NCBI RefSeq assembly: GCF_046098205.1
Contig: NZ_JBJURJ010000010.1
Location: forward strand, 62,001 to 126,000
Source: Paenibacillus_AR mesotrionivorans
GTDB lineage: Bacteria > Bacillota > Bacilli > Paenibacillales > NBRC-103111
DNA: 64,000 nucleotides
Reading direction: 5' to 3'
Part shown: positions 26,435 to 35,172 of the stretch, piece by piece
How the letters are laid out: each line of letters opens with the position of its first letter
Position numbering within the stretch: position 1 is the first letter of the stretch
Notes under the pieces: generated by a model
Seen by the model: only the letters and a program-made list of their open reading frames with translations
What the model was told of the DNA's origin: nothing
The model's database searches: none
Translations under genes and position numbers: made by a program

Positions 26435-27037
26435 TTATTTATGGGCATCCAGAATAAACATGGAGGCATCCTGGTTCATGAAAATCTGCTTGCCGGTATA
26501 GAAGGTTTCCGCCTTCACCTCTGTAAACCCTATATGCTTCATAAGGCTGATTAACTCACCTTGGTGAAAGCCATTATGCACCAAGTCCGAAACGATGTGT
26601 TCATTCTTGTCAAAATCCACAACCAGCAAATGCCCTCCCGGCGGAAGAGCCTCATATAACCGGGCCAAAACCGGTTCAATCTCCGGGATATGCAGCAGCA
26701 CCTGGACCATAAAAATATAGTCGGCCTTAAGCTCTGCCCCTGTCTCCTGTTCCAAATCCAGACACAGGGTATCCGCATTGGGGATTTGGAGCTCCGAGAT
26801 TTTCTGCCGGATGCGGTCAATCATATTCGGGGATGAATCCAGAAACAGCAGCGTTCTGAAATCCTCCAGCAGGTTCATTCCCACCAGCCCGGTTCCGCAC
26901 CCGAAATCTACCGCTGCCTTGTCCTTGGCGTCTCCCGCATATGCCCGGATGGCATCCGCCGCCACCCTGGCAATGTGGATTCTCTCCGGAATGTCATACC
27001 CGGCGGCCATCCTTTCGAAAATGTCGGTATTTCCCAT
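26435..27037 (-). CDS. Class I SAM-dependent methyltransferase
   Basis: A 200-aa protein with motif I VDFGCGTGLVG, an acidic post-I residue (LFLDSSPNMI) and a motif IV-like segment (ADYIFMVQVLLHI), typical of UbiE/COQ5-like and small-molecule methyltransferases. The substrate is unknown. The ATG at 27037 is preferred over a GTG two codons earlier because GGAGAGG lies directly upstream at the right distance. Confidence 0.85.
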   Translation of the reverse strand: MGNTDIFERMAAGYDIPERIHIARVAADAIRAYAGDAKDKAAVDFGCGTGLVGMNLLEDFRTLLFLDSSPNMIDRIRQKISELQIPNADTLCLDLEQETGAELKADYIFMVQVLLHIPEIEPVLARLYEALPPGGHLLVVDFDKNEHIVSDLVHNGFHQGELISLMKHIGFTEVKAETFYTGKQIFMNQDASMFILDAHK

Positions 27038-27217
27038 TCTCACCTCTCCGATCCGTTAATATAGATGATATCGATTATAGCATACGGGCAGGCCGGCTGT
27101 GGACCTGTCTATTTTGGTTTGCATTCGGTGCCGGATAGGCCTCATAATAAGATTGTTTAGGGATTAAACAATGTCATTTCCCAAGGAAGCAGACCCAGAG
27201 GAAACGGAGGCCCCGCT

Positions 27218-28018
27218 TTGAAAATCCAGTACCAGCACCGGAAGCAGAAATTCCATTCCTTCATCTCCACCAATAATACGTATCCCCTCCATCTTCACAA
27301 GCATGTGGAGCTGGCACTGGTGTTATCCGGGGCCATCAATGTGACAATCAATAAAACGGAATGCACCCTGTTGGAGGGGGATATCGCACTCATTTTCCCC
27401 AATCAGCCCCACAGCTACCGGACAGCCGAGGCCAGTAAAATCCTGCTGTTCTTCATCGATGCGGAATATCCCGGGGACTACGCCGCCGACCTGGCCGGGT
27501 ATGTGCCGGAGCATCCGGTGGTCAGGCAGGAACAGCTGGAGGAGGCGGTTTACGCCAACGTCCACACGCTGTATAAGCTCTACGATGCACAAGGGGACGC
27601 CCGCATGCAAAAGGCATACATCTCTATCATACTCGGGCAGCTGCTGCCGCTTATGTCCTTGCAGCGGGTGGAAACAGTCCAGGATCTCAACCTCATCCAG
27701 ACCATTCTTGCGTATGTGGACATTCATTTTATGGAGCCGCTGACCTTAGAGCAGGTTGCCAAGGAGCTGGGCATCAGCAAATTTCTGCTCTCCCGGATTT
27801 TCTCGGAGCAGCTTCATATCTCCTTCCGGGATTATCTCAACAGCCGCCGGTCCGCTCTCGCCCAGATCATGCTGCAATCCACCAGCCAGCCCGTGACGGA
27901 CATCGCCTTTGATTCCGGCTTTAACAGCCTGCGTTCCTTTTACCGGGCCTTCCGCAAGGAGTACGGCATTACGCCCAATGAATTCCGCAGCCACACGCAA
28001 GGCACGCTGCGGCAATAA
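27218..28018 (+). CDS. AraC-family regulator with cupin sensor domain
   Basis: A 266-aa regulator. The N-terminal cupin (YPLHLHKHVELALVLSGAINVTI ... LLEGDIALIFPNQPHSY) is typical of sugar-responsive AraC proteins. The C-terminal double helix-turn-helix is intact (LEQVAKELGISKFLLSRIF; VTDIAFDSGFNSLRSFYRAFRKEYGITPNEFR). The start is TTG at 27218, with CGGAGG seven bases upstream. No obvious sugar-use operon lies beside it, so its target is not apparent. Confidence 0.88.
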   Translation: MKIQYQHRKQKFHSFISTNNTYPLHLHKHVELALVLSGAINVTINKTECTLLEGDIALIFPNQPHSYRTAEASKILLFFIDAEYPGDYAADLAGYVPEHPVVRQEQLEEAVYANVHTLYKLYDAQGDARMQKAYISIILGQLLPLMSLQRVETVQDLNLIQTILAYVDIHFMEPLTLEQVAKELGISKFLLSRIFSEQLHISFRDYLNSRRSALAQIMLQSTSQPVTDIAFDSGFNSLRSFYRAFRKEYGITPNEFRSHTQGTLRQ

Positions 28019-28044
28019 AAATCCGCCCTGCAGAAGCAAGGCGG
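28016..28044 (-). terminator. Intrinsic terminator of the alpha/beta hydrolase gene
   Basis: On the minus strand the stem CCGCCTTGC / GCAGGGCGG (one mismatch) with a four-base loop is followed by ATTTTTATT. It lies 17 bases after the hydrolase stop. Confidence 0.65.
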
Positions 28045-28061
28045 CGCATACACAAAGCTAT

Positions 28062-28775
28062 TTATTTTCCTTCTGCATTCTTACTTTTGATAAAATCCAA
28101 GATCAGACGGGCCGTCTCCGCCTGCTGCTCCTCCCGGGAAACCGTGGCTGTGCCGTCCCCTTTTTGCGGACCGTAATTGCCGAATTGGGCATGGTTGCCG
28201 CCGTTAATTACATGGACGTTCTCGGTGTAGTTGATTTTGGTCTTATTGACCACATCGTCGTTAGAGCCATAGACAGTTAGGGCATCGGCAGGCGTAATCC
28301 CGCCGTACACATAAGCCCCCAGCAGAATCAGCCCCTTCACCTGGTCCTGATGCTTGGAGGCATAGCTGCTTGCCATGGCTCCCCCCAGGGAATGGCCGCC
28401 CATATACCAGTTCTTGATGCCGGGCAGTTTATCAAACACCTGATCCGCCGCACCGGAGCGGAATACCGCCAGGTTAAAGGGCATTTTGACCAGCACGCAG
28501 GTGATGCCGTTCTGCCGCAGCTGTTCCAAGAGCGGAAGGTACGCGATGTACTCCACCTTGCCGCCGGGATAGAAAATCAGCGCCGTATCACCGGGAGTCG
28601 AGGGGGAAAGAACCGTCAGATTGCCGTCCTTCCTGATGGTTTGATCATTCGCCATCACCGCGGCAGCCACTCCGTCAGCGCGGTAATAATCCGAGACGTA
28701 TACCCCAAATACTGCCCCCGCCGCCAGGAGCAGGGAAATAACCGAAATTAGCGTAACCTTTACCCATTTTCGCAC
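28062..28775 (-). CDS. Membrane-anchored alpha/beta hydrolase
   Basis: A 237-aa protein with an N-terminal TM or signal anchor (VTLISVISLLLAAGAVFGVYV) and an alpha/beta hydrolase fold. It shows the nucleophile elbow GGHSLGG, an acidic residue in LTVYGSNDDVV and a terminal histidine in INGGNHAQFGNYG, which together give a Ser-Asp-His triad. It matches the PF12695 type of hydrolase. The probable location is the outer face of the membrane; substrate unknown. The start is GTG with AAGGAG ten bases upstream. Confidence 0.82.
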   Translation of the reverse strand: MRKWVKVTLISVISLLLAAGAVFGVYVSDYYRADGVAAAVMANDQTIRKDGNLTVLSPSTPGDTALIFYPGGKVEYIAYLPLLEQLRQNGITCVLVKMPFNLAVFRSGAADQVFDKLPGIKNWYMGGHSLGGAMASSYASKHQDQVKGLILLGAYVYGGITPADALTVYGSNDDVVNKTKINYTENVHVINGGNHAQFGNYGPQKGDGTATVSREEQQAETARLILDFIKSKNAEGK

Positions 28776-28879
28776 AAGAGAGAGACTCCTTCCTGATGCC
28801 TGCAGGGCAGCTTGTTATCCTTACGGCCCTGCGGCATCTATTATTATAAACACAGCCTTGGCCGGTAATCAAAAGTGCA

Positions 28880-28940
28880 TTGACAACCGGAAGCTTCACA
28901 AGTAAATTAGTTTTATAAAATACAATTTTATAAAACTAAT
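28880..28940 (+). promoter_or_regulatory. Promoter with perfect 16-bp inverted repeat upstream of the DUF1304 gene
   Basis: TTGACA (28880-28885) and TAAATT (28903-28908) are spaced 17 bp. A perfect inverted repeat, ATTAGTTTTATAAAAT and its reverse complement with a three-base spacer (28906-28940), starts inside the -10 box and covers the expected transcription start. This is the layout of a strong repressor operator. No regulator gene lies next to it. Confidence 0.75.
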
Positions 28941-28981
28941 CCATACCGGGAATCGTCCGGTATCCGAAAGGAATGTGGGAA

Positions 28982-29353
28982 ATGAATACGGTTAGTATGA
29001 TTCTTGTGGCCTTGGTCGCTCTTCTGCATGTGTACATACTGGTGCTGGAGATGTTCCTGTGGACCGGCACCAGCGCACGCCGAACCTTCGGCACCACCGA
29101 AACCTTCGCCCGGGAGACCAAATCCCTGGCCGCCAATCAGGGGCTGTACAACGGCTTTCTCGCAGCCGGGCTAATCTGGGGGCTGCTGCACCCGGATCCG
29201 GGCTTTGCCTTCCAGCTCCAGCTGTTTTTCCTGCTTTGTGTCGCCGCAGCAGCAGTATACGGCGGTTTAACAGCCAACAGATCGATTTTGCTGAAGCAGG
29301 GAGCCCCCGCGGTACTGGCACTGGCTGCGGTCGTAACCGCCCATTTCCTGTAA
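28982..29353 (+). CDS. DUF1304 family membrane protein
   Basis: A 123-aa protein with four hydrophobic helices and the typical DUF1304 features (LVALLHVYILVLEMFLWT, TKSLAANQGLYNGFLAAGLIWG). The family has no known biochemical role. The ATG at 28982 is ten bases from AAAGG; another ATG three codons earlier is too close to the ribosome site. It sits behind a striking palindromic operator and may be induced by some chemical stress. It converges with the large HEAT-like gene, with ten bases between the stops. Confidence 0.86.
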   Translation: MNTVSMILVALVALLHVYILVLEMFLWTGTSARRTFGTTETFARETKSLAANQGLYNGFLAAGLIWGLLHPDPGFAFQLQLFFLLCVAAAAVYGGLTANRSILLKQGAPAVLALAAVVTAHFL

Positions 29354-29363
29354 GCGGCATGTA

Positions 29364-32300
29364 CTAATCCGCAGTCTCAATGTCCAGCGCCATGGTGCGA
29401 ACCATCGCATCCGGGTGAGTCCGGCAGTCCCTCAGCCGTCCGGCGCTGGCCGCATTCCATTCCAGTGCCTCCCCTGCCGCCTTAAGCGCCGGGAGAGCGA
29501 TCGCCAGCGCCATGGCCCCTCCTTGTTGACGTAGGGCATCTACAACAGCCAACAGGGGTTCCGGCTGCCAATATCCCTTGCAGTTCCCGAGACTCTGATC
29601 CATCTGCATATAAGCCTCCAAGAAAAGATACGGCTGCTTGCCAAGGCACTGAGCCACTTGAGTCAAACCGTCAACGGCCGCCTCCTCCTTGCCCCAGTCC
29701 ACGGCTGCAATATGCAGGGTGATGACCAGATGCTGAAGGGCTTCGTGAGGGGAAAGACACTCGATCATCCCTTGGTACAAAGGAATCAGGTCGAGTCTTA
29801 TACTTATGGGCAAGGCGGTCAGCTGCCCGGTCAGACTCTTCAGTCTGTGCCGGTGGGGCAGGTCTTGTTGCCGGGAGGCGTTCCATTCCTCCCGTATGGG
29901 CGCCTCTGCCAGATACCGGACAACCTCCAATACCCGGTCATTCACCTTGCCATTCCGCGCTGCCTCGATCAGCAGGAACATGGCGGGCGACCATCGGGAG
30001 CTATCGTCCAGATTCACGAGCGCCTTAGCGGCCACCTCCGCAATCGCGTCCTCATGCCCCTCGGTCCATTGGGCCAGAGCGTGGAGAGCCCCATGTCCCA
30101 ACGCCGGCTCCTCATGAGCAGCTGCCTTCAGGAAATAGGTCAAATAGCGTGCTCTGTATGGAGCGGGAAGCTCCCCGGGACGCTGTTTCAGCAAGCTGAC
30201 GGCAATATCATACTCCGGGGATGCTGCGAGGGTATCCAGCACCATCCAGCTTCTTTCATCCTCCAGGAGCTGCCTGGCTGCATGTCCGATGGCTATCAAT
30301 ACGTCCTTATGCACCTTGGGATTTCCAAACTCCTCCAGCAGCAGAGTCATGCTGTTGGGCAGCCGGAACAGGCCCAGAAGGCGGACGGCCTCCTTGCGAA
30401 CGGTTATCTTCAGCTTGTCCCGGTTGAGGAGCTTTTCCAGAAGCTCTGCCAAAAGATGCGGACTTACCCTGCTGGCGCAGCGGGGGATGGCATACATGGC
30501 GACTCTGGCCCGGTCTCCGTCCAAATGCTCCAGCAGGAGGGGAAGGGCTCTCTCCGGCTCCTCCGTCAAGGACAGTGCATGCAGGGCTGCCTCTGCCATA
30601 AAGACTTCCTTGTGATTCAGAAGTTTGGGCAGCAGCTCCGGCCAAAGATCAGGCAGCCGTGCCATGCTTTGAACCGCCTGGGCACGCTCCTGAAGCACCC
30701 GTTTTTCATCCAAGGCAACCCGTTCCAGCAAGGCACGAAAGGCCTGCTGCTGGCGGGGCAGCCAGCGGTGAAACCCATTGGCGGCCGGAAGCAGATAGAC
30801 GGTTTTGCCGGACAGGAACTTGCCCTTCACCGCAGCGCCGGACAGATAAGGGTCCAGCCATTCCTGGCGCCTCCGGTGCAGATGCTCGAATACTTCCCTC
30901 ACTGTAATAAAGGATTTGTCCCGGGCCAGCAGCTCGGCCACCCGCTCATCCCGTGTGCGGGGCGCCGCCAGCCAATAACGGGCAGCTTGGGCAGCGGTGG
31001 AAGCGGATTTTGCCTTGGTGGTATCCTCCAGCATGTCCTGCAGCTTAACAAGGGAATACGCCCGTCTGCCCAGCCAATCCGCGAATTGCAGCACCAGATT
31101 GTGATTCTCCCGTTTGGCAGCTTGGGCCAGGAAGGGGCGAAGCGTCTCGAACAGCAGCTCTTCAATTCCATGGGGCAGAGACATCCGGTTAAGCCAAGGC
31201 ATTGTAAGGTGACCGCTTTGTTTGACCAGCTTGGTTAATGTTCGGAGGGCAAATTGAAAAAACGCCCCCTGCGGCTCATGAACGTACCGGCCCATCAGGC
31301 TAAACGCCATTTCCTCTGCTCTTGCCCTTGTGGCATCGGAGGTATCCCGCGCTTCCGCCAGACTGTCTACCAGCAGGTCCAGCTCCGGAATATGCTCCTC
31401 TCGGAACAGTGAGGCCGGACACCGGGCCAACTCGGCAAACACTGTCTGCCGGACCGGGTCCTGATCGTTCTTGATCCGCTTGAGGAATACCAGCGTCTTG
31501 TCCATCCCCCGCCTGGACAGCGCCGTGCTCTTTACCAGTAGGGCCAAGGCCTGGCCCCGTTCCTCCGCACTGGAGGCGGCTGCCTCTTGCTCCAGCGGCT
31601 CCCTCGCATGGCCGATCAACCGGCGGGCGGTAATGCGGACGGTTAACAGCGGATAGTCCTTAATCTGCCGGAGCCCCAGCATCCGGCTTGCTTCCTTATC
31701 ACGCAGCTCATGGGGAAGCTCGTCCAGCAGTTCCTCCGGGAAAACCCGGGCTGACCGCATCTCCTCCCCATACGCCGCCTCAAAAATGTCCGCCCGCTTG
31801 GAAGGGGCCAGAGCGTGGAGCAATTTTGCCAGATGGTAAGGCTGTTCGGGCAATAATGCAGCTATGGATTTCCATTGCTCCAGGGTGAAATAACGCCTTT
31901 TCTTCAGAACACTATGGGGAATACCATGTTTTATCAGATCGCCACGGGCCTCGACACGAGTCAACAGCGTATGTACAGCACCTGCGTCGAAGGAAATCAG
32001 GAAGCCCAGATGCCGCCGGAGCACGGGATGCAGGATATCCTTCGGCCCCTCCCGCAAAGCACAGTCCAGCACTACCTCCGGCTTCAGCCGGCAAAGCATC
32101 TCCATGGCCGACGAAAACCGTTGCCACACATTGCCCTTTCCCCTGGATGATGCAGCTGCCAGACTGGTTCGAAAAAATGCCGCCACCTCCTCCGGATGGC
32201 GCTTCGCCAGGCTGTGCCAATTGCCGATGGCATAGCCTAGCTCCGGCAGCCATTGGCTCACCGTCTCCCTGCCGCAAGCGGGCAGCAGAATGGCCGCCTC

Positions 32301-32726
32301 CTTCGCGCCCCACCGGGTATTCACCTGAGGCAGCAGACGTTCCGCCAGCTCCTGCCGGCTGCCCAGAGACAGATTGTGCAGGAAGTGGCGCCGGCTTTCC
32401 TGGGACAGCTGCTCCAGATTCCCCTCTATCTCCTCTGCAGGAGCGGCTTGTGCCAACAGCCCCGCCGCCCGTTTACGGACACCGGCTGCCCGGTGGCGGA
32501 CCGCCTCCAGCATCACCGCAGCGTTGACCGTAGCCTCCGCCCCGGTCAAAGCCAGATGGGCCTCATATGCACCATCCTCCAGCAGCGCGGAGAGCAGCCG
32601 GGAATACGCCGCAGCGTCCGTGCTCTCACGGCCCAGTTGGGCCACGTGCCTCATCCGGGCCGAATACCCCAGCCCGTCCAACTCGTCCAGCAGCTTCCTT
32701 TTATCCGGATGATTCTTATTGAACAT
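29364..32726 (-). CDS. Giant HEAT-like alpha-solenoid protein
   Basis: A 1120-aa protein made almost wholly of helix pairs in HEAT style, for example EVFMAEAALHALSLTEEPERALPLLLEHLDGDRARVAMYAIPRCASRVSPHLLAELLEKLL and ITVRKEAVRLLGLFRLPNSMTLLLEEFGNPKVHKDVLIAIGHAAR. There is no signal peptide, TM helix or catalytic motif, so it is probably a cytoplasmic scaffold. The ATG has GGAGG eight bases upstream. It stands alone, between a convergent DUF1304 gene and element 4. I do not recognise a functional family. Confidence 0.75.
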   Translation of the reverse strand: MFNKNHPDKRKLLDELDGLGYSARMRHVAQLGRESTDAAAYSRLLSALLEDGAYEAHLALTGAEATVNAAVMLEAVRHRAAGVRKRAAGLLAQAAPAEEIEGNLEQLSQESRRHFLHNLSLGSRQELAERLLPQVNTRWGAKEAAILLPACGRETVSQWLPELGYAIGNWHSLAKRHPEEVAAFFRTSLAAASSRGKGNVWQRFSSAMEMLCRLKPEVVLDCALREGPKDILHPVLRRHLGFLISFDAGAVHTLLTRVEARGDLIKHGIPHSVLKKRRYFTLEQWKSIAALLPEQPYHLAKLLHALAPSKRADIFEAAYGEEMRSARVFPEELLDELPHELRDKEASRMLGLRQIKDYPLLTVRITARRLIGHAREPLEQEAAASSAEERGQALALLVKSTALSRRGMDKTLVFLKRIKNDQDPVRQTVFAELARCPASLFREEHIPELDLLVDSLAEARDTSDATRARAEEMAFSLMGRYVHEPQGAFFQFALRTLTKLVKQSGHLTMPWLNRMSLPHGIEELLFETLRPFLAQAAKRENHNLVLQFADWLGRRAYSLVKLQDMLEDTTKAKSASTAAQAARYWLAAPRTRDERVAELLARDKSFITVREVFEHLHRRRQEWLDPYLSGAAVKGKFLSGKTVYLLPAANGFHRWLPRQQQAFRALLERVALDEKRVLQERAQAVQSMARLPDLWPELLPKLLNHKEVFMAEAALHALSLTEEPERALPLLLEHLDGDRARVAMYAIPRCASRVSPHLLAELLEKLLNRDKLKITVRKEAVRLLGLFRLPNSMTLLLEEFGNPKVHKDVLIAIGHAARQLLEDERSWMVLDTLAASPEYDIAVSLLKQRPGELPAPYRARYLTYFLKAAAHEEPALGHGALHALAQWTEGHEDAIAEVAAKALVNLDDSSRWSPAMFLLIEAARNGKVNDRVLEVVRYLAEAPIREEWNASRQQDLPHRHRLKSLTGQLTALPISIRLDLIPLYQGMIECLSPHEALQHLVITLHIAAVDWGKEEAAVDGLTQVAQCLGKQPYLFLEAYMQMDQSLGNCKGYWQPEPLLAVVDALRQQGGAMALAIALPALKAAGEALEWNAASAGRLRDCRTHPDAMVRTMALDIETAD

Positions 32727-32787
32727 GACAATTCCCTCCGTTCGAAATGTAGGCTATTGACTCCGAGGAAAAGCGCACACACCGTGC

Positions 32788-32964
32788 CGGACACAGGGTA
32801 CGCTATTCGATGAAAAAGCGGAGTTTTTTGCATTACACGGACCGTAGCTCCGCTATTTTACAAAAATGATCGGGTTTGAATGATTACATGGAGTAATAAC
32901 GCTTCCTGGGTCCGGTAAAAGCCAAAAACGCCCAAAAATGTTGATTTAACGGATCTATAGTCCG
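32788..32964. repeat. Four-unit inverted element 4 (two direct, two inverted units, 50-bp period)
   Basis: Four 20-bp units of consensus CGGACNNNAGNNCCGYTATT lie at 32788-32807 and 32838-32857 (plus) and 32895-32914 and 32945-32964 (minus). Offsets are exactly 50 bp in each half. Two units are themselves short palindromes (CGGA-N7-TCCG). The linkers of the two halves are also alike, both rich in AAAA/TTTT around a GCG. The element fills the centre of the 365-base gap between two divergent genes. Confidence 0.82.
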
Positions 32965-33038
32965 TAACAGAAGACAAATTTGCCTTTTCTTAAGAAAATC
33001 TTTGGCTTTCTCCACCTTTTTGTTTATGAAATGTTCCT

Positions 33039-33044
33039 TATAAT
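33039..33044 (+). promoter_or_regulatory. -10 box of the glycosyltransferase gene
   Basis: A consensus TATAAT lies 47 bases upstream of the ATG at 33092. The -35 region is T-rich without a good match. Confidence 0.4.
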
Positions 33045-33091
33045 GGTCTTACAAACATCACGGCTTCTTCTCACATCGAAAGGAACAAAAC

Positions 33092-34324
33092 ATGGATTCC
33101 TCAACCTTCACTCTTGCAGCTCATCTCATCAAGTGGCTTGGTTTCCTGACAAGCGTATACGGCGTATATTTTGTTGTCCTGGCCCTTTGGGGGGAATGGC
33201 GAAAAAAAATAAAGCCGCAAAAGGGCGCTGTGCCGCCGGAAACCCGGTTTGCCTTGTTCATCGCGGCCCGCAACGAAGCGGATGTGATCGGGAATTTGAT
33301 TGCCAGCCTGCAGCGGCAGAACTACCCTGCGGAGCTGTACGATATTTATGTCGCTCCCAATAATTGTACGGACCATACGCGAGGGATTGCTGCGGCCTGC
33401 GGTGCCCGCATTTTTGACCCAGTCGGGGAAATTCGGTCCAAGGGAGATGTGCTGACCCAATTTATCAGAGCATGTATGACCGAAAACAAATACGATGCCA
33501 TCTGCGTCTTCGATGCAGACAACATCGTCCATCCGGACTTCCTGCAGCATATGAACCGGGCCAGGCAGTCAGGCGCCCAGGTTGCCCAAGGCTTCAAAAA
33601 CAGCAAAAATCCCGGAGACAATGCCGTAGCTGCCAGCTTCTCCATCTACTTCTGGATCATTGACCGGTTTTACAATTCAAGCCGTGAAGCCTTGGGCCTG
33701 TCCAGCTTTGTCACTGGCACCGGATTTATGGCTACCCTTCCCTTCTTGGAGAAATTGGGGGGCTGGAACACCCGGACGATTACAGAGGACTATGAGTTCA
33801 GCGCCCAGTGCGTGCTTGCAGGTGAACGGGTGCATTATGTAGGCGATGCCATTGTATACGATGAGCAGCCACTTACCTTTACCCAATCCTGGAAGCAGCG
33901 AAGACGGTGGAGCACGGGCAATTTTGACAGCTCCCGATATTACCTCAAGGATTTGTGCAAAGAAGCGGTCTGCCGCCGCAGCATCCTTTGCTTGGATTTG
34001 GCCATGACATATTTGAGCCCGGTTATCTTCGTGCTGTCGGCCCTTGGGCTGGCGGGGCAAACCCTCCTGGGAAAATACAGCCTGGACGGCTTCTCCTTGC
34101 CGGGTCAGCCATTGCTGTGGGGACTGATGCTTTGCCTCCTGCTTGCAGCCTTGTTCACCTATAAGCAGAACAGACGGACCCTCCGCGGCTTCTGCAAGGC
34201 CTTCGGCTCCTTCCTGTTTCTGTTGGCCAGCTGGATGCCGATTAATCTCATCACTCTCCTGAGAAAACAGCGGAAATGGGAGATGATCCCTCATACAAGG
34301 TCTATTTCGCTGGAGGAGATGTAG
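33092..34324 (+). CDS. Membrane glycosyltransferase, family 2
   Basis: A 410-aa processive-type GT2 enzyme. An N-terminal TM helix is followed by the GT-A domain with nucleotide-binding strands (FIAARNEADVIGNLIASL), the metal-binding DAD (VFDADN), the acceptor-side TED (TRTITEDYEFSA) and the Q-x-x-R-W motif (QRRRW). Three TM helices close the protein. The QxxRW motif is the hallmark of synthases such as cellulose, hyaluronan and poly-N-acetylglucosamine synthases, so it may build a polysaccharide or transfer a sugar to a lipid. AAAGGA precedes the ATG. No partner genes (deacetylase, export) lie next to it, so the product is unknown. Confidence 0.88.
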   Translation: MDSSTFTLAAHLIKWLGFLTSVYGVYFVVLALWGEWRKKIKPQKGAVPPETRFALFIAARNEADVIGNLIASLQRQNYPAELYDIYVAPNNCTDHTRGIAAACGARIFDPVGEIRSKGDVLTQFIRACMTENKYDAICVFDADNIVHPDFLQHMNRARQSGAQVAQGFKNSKNPGDNAVAASFSIYFWIIDRFYNSSREALGLSSFVTGTGFMATLPFLEKLGGWNTRTITEDYEFSAQCVLAGERVHYVGDAIVYDEQPLTFTQSWKQRRRWSTGNFDSSRYYLKDLCKEAVCRRSILCLDLAMTYLSPVIFVLSALGLAGQTLLGKYSLDGFSLPGQPLLWGLMLCLLLAALFTYKQNRRTLRGFCKAFGSFLFLLASWMPINLITLLRKQRKWEMIPHTRSISLEEM

Positions 34325-34344
34325 AACAGCGGGTTTACGCGATT

Positions 34345-34379
34345 ATAAAAAAACACCCGTCGGTCAGCTTCCGGCGGGC
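34345..34379 (-). terminator. Intrinsic terminator of the lipoprotein gene at 34388-35068
   Basis: On the minus strand the stem CCCGCCGG / CCGACGGG is followed by TGTTTTTTT. It lies between two converging genes and reads best for the minus-strand lipoprotein. Confidence 0.75.
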
Positions 34380-34387
34380 ACACATTG

Positions 34388-35068
34388 TTACTTGACCTTA
34401 TATTCGTACTTTTCTTTTCCGATCGTGATGATCAGCACCACCGATTTATCATCAGCAGATGCCTCCTTGGGAAGCTCGGCAAGGTAATGCAGCGTGCCGG
34501 TCTTAAGGGGCTCGATACTGGTGATATTCGTGTAGGTAAAATCCGAACCGCCTCCCTTTTCAATCGTGGAAAAGCTTTTGTAATCATATTTATCTGCGTA
34601 CTTAACGGCTACTGATGCGAATTCATCTGCACCCCCGGCAGAGCTCTTCAGGCTTTTGATGCTGATGACCGTGTCCAAATAGATATTCGCAGGGTCCTTC
34701 ACCTCATAATAAGTATAGAGGGATGCCGGCTTGGGCGGCATTACCTTGGCGGTAAACTCTGTTTTCACTAATGTGATTTCGGCGTAATCGTTGATCGTCA
34801 AAGGTGTGCCGGATTCAATCGTTTTCATCTTCGAGGCAGCGGGAGACGGACTCGGTTTGGCGGTTACGCCCCCTGCTGCACTGGCACTACCTTCTTTTCC
34901 ACTTGCAGAAAGCTGCTCCTTGAGTTGTTTGTTCTCAGCGGTCAGCTGCTCCACAAGCGCTTTGGTTTTCACCAATTCATCCGAATCCGATGCTGTGCCG
35001 GAACAGCCTGCGGCGATGGATGCCGAAATGGCGATTGCACCAAACACTTTGACATATTTGCTCATCAT
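34388..35068 (-). CDS. Lipoprotein of unknown function with coiled-coil N-terminus
   Basis: A 226-aa lipoprotein. The signal peptide ends in the lipobox IAAGC, so the mature protein should be lipid-anchored at Cys22. A short coiled coil (KTKALVEQLTAENKQLKEQLSAS) and a Ser/Pro/Ala-rich linker follow. The C-terminal domain (TPLTINDYAEITLVKTEFTAKVMPP) has the strand pattern of small DUF4352-like immunoglobulin folds; this likeness is weak. Function unknown. Confidence 0.78.
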   Translation of the reverse strand: MMSKYVKVFGAIAISASIAAGCSGTASDSDELVKTKALVEQLTAENKQLKEQLSASGKEGSASAAGGVTAKPSPSPAASKMKTIESGTPLTINDYAEITLVKTEFTAKVMPPKPASLYTYYEVKDPANIYLDTVISIKSLKSSAGGADEFASVAVKYADKYDYKSFSTIEKGGGSDFTYTNITSIEPLKTGTLHYLAELPKEASADDKSVVLIITIGKEKYEYKVK

Positions 35069-35172
35069 AACACTCTCCAGTTTTTCCAGATGCTCTTAAA
35101 TTTCACTAGACATCATATCAAACGGAAGAACATTATGGAAGCCGTTCATAGATATATCAAATTTCCATTCCC

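Noticed and set aside
29658..31238. A 526-codon plus-strand frame opposite the HEAT-like gene
   Set aside because: Antisense shadow without start signals; rich in Gln and Gly from the mirrored codon bias.
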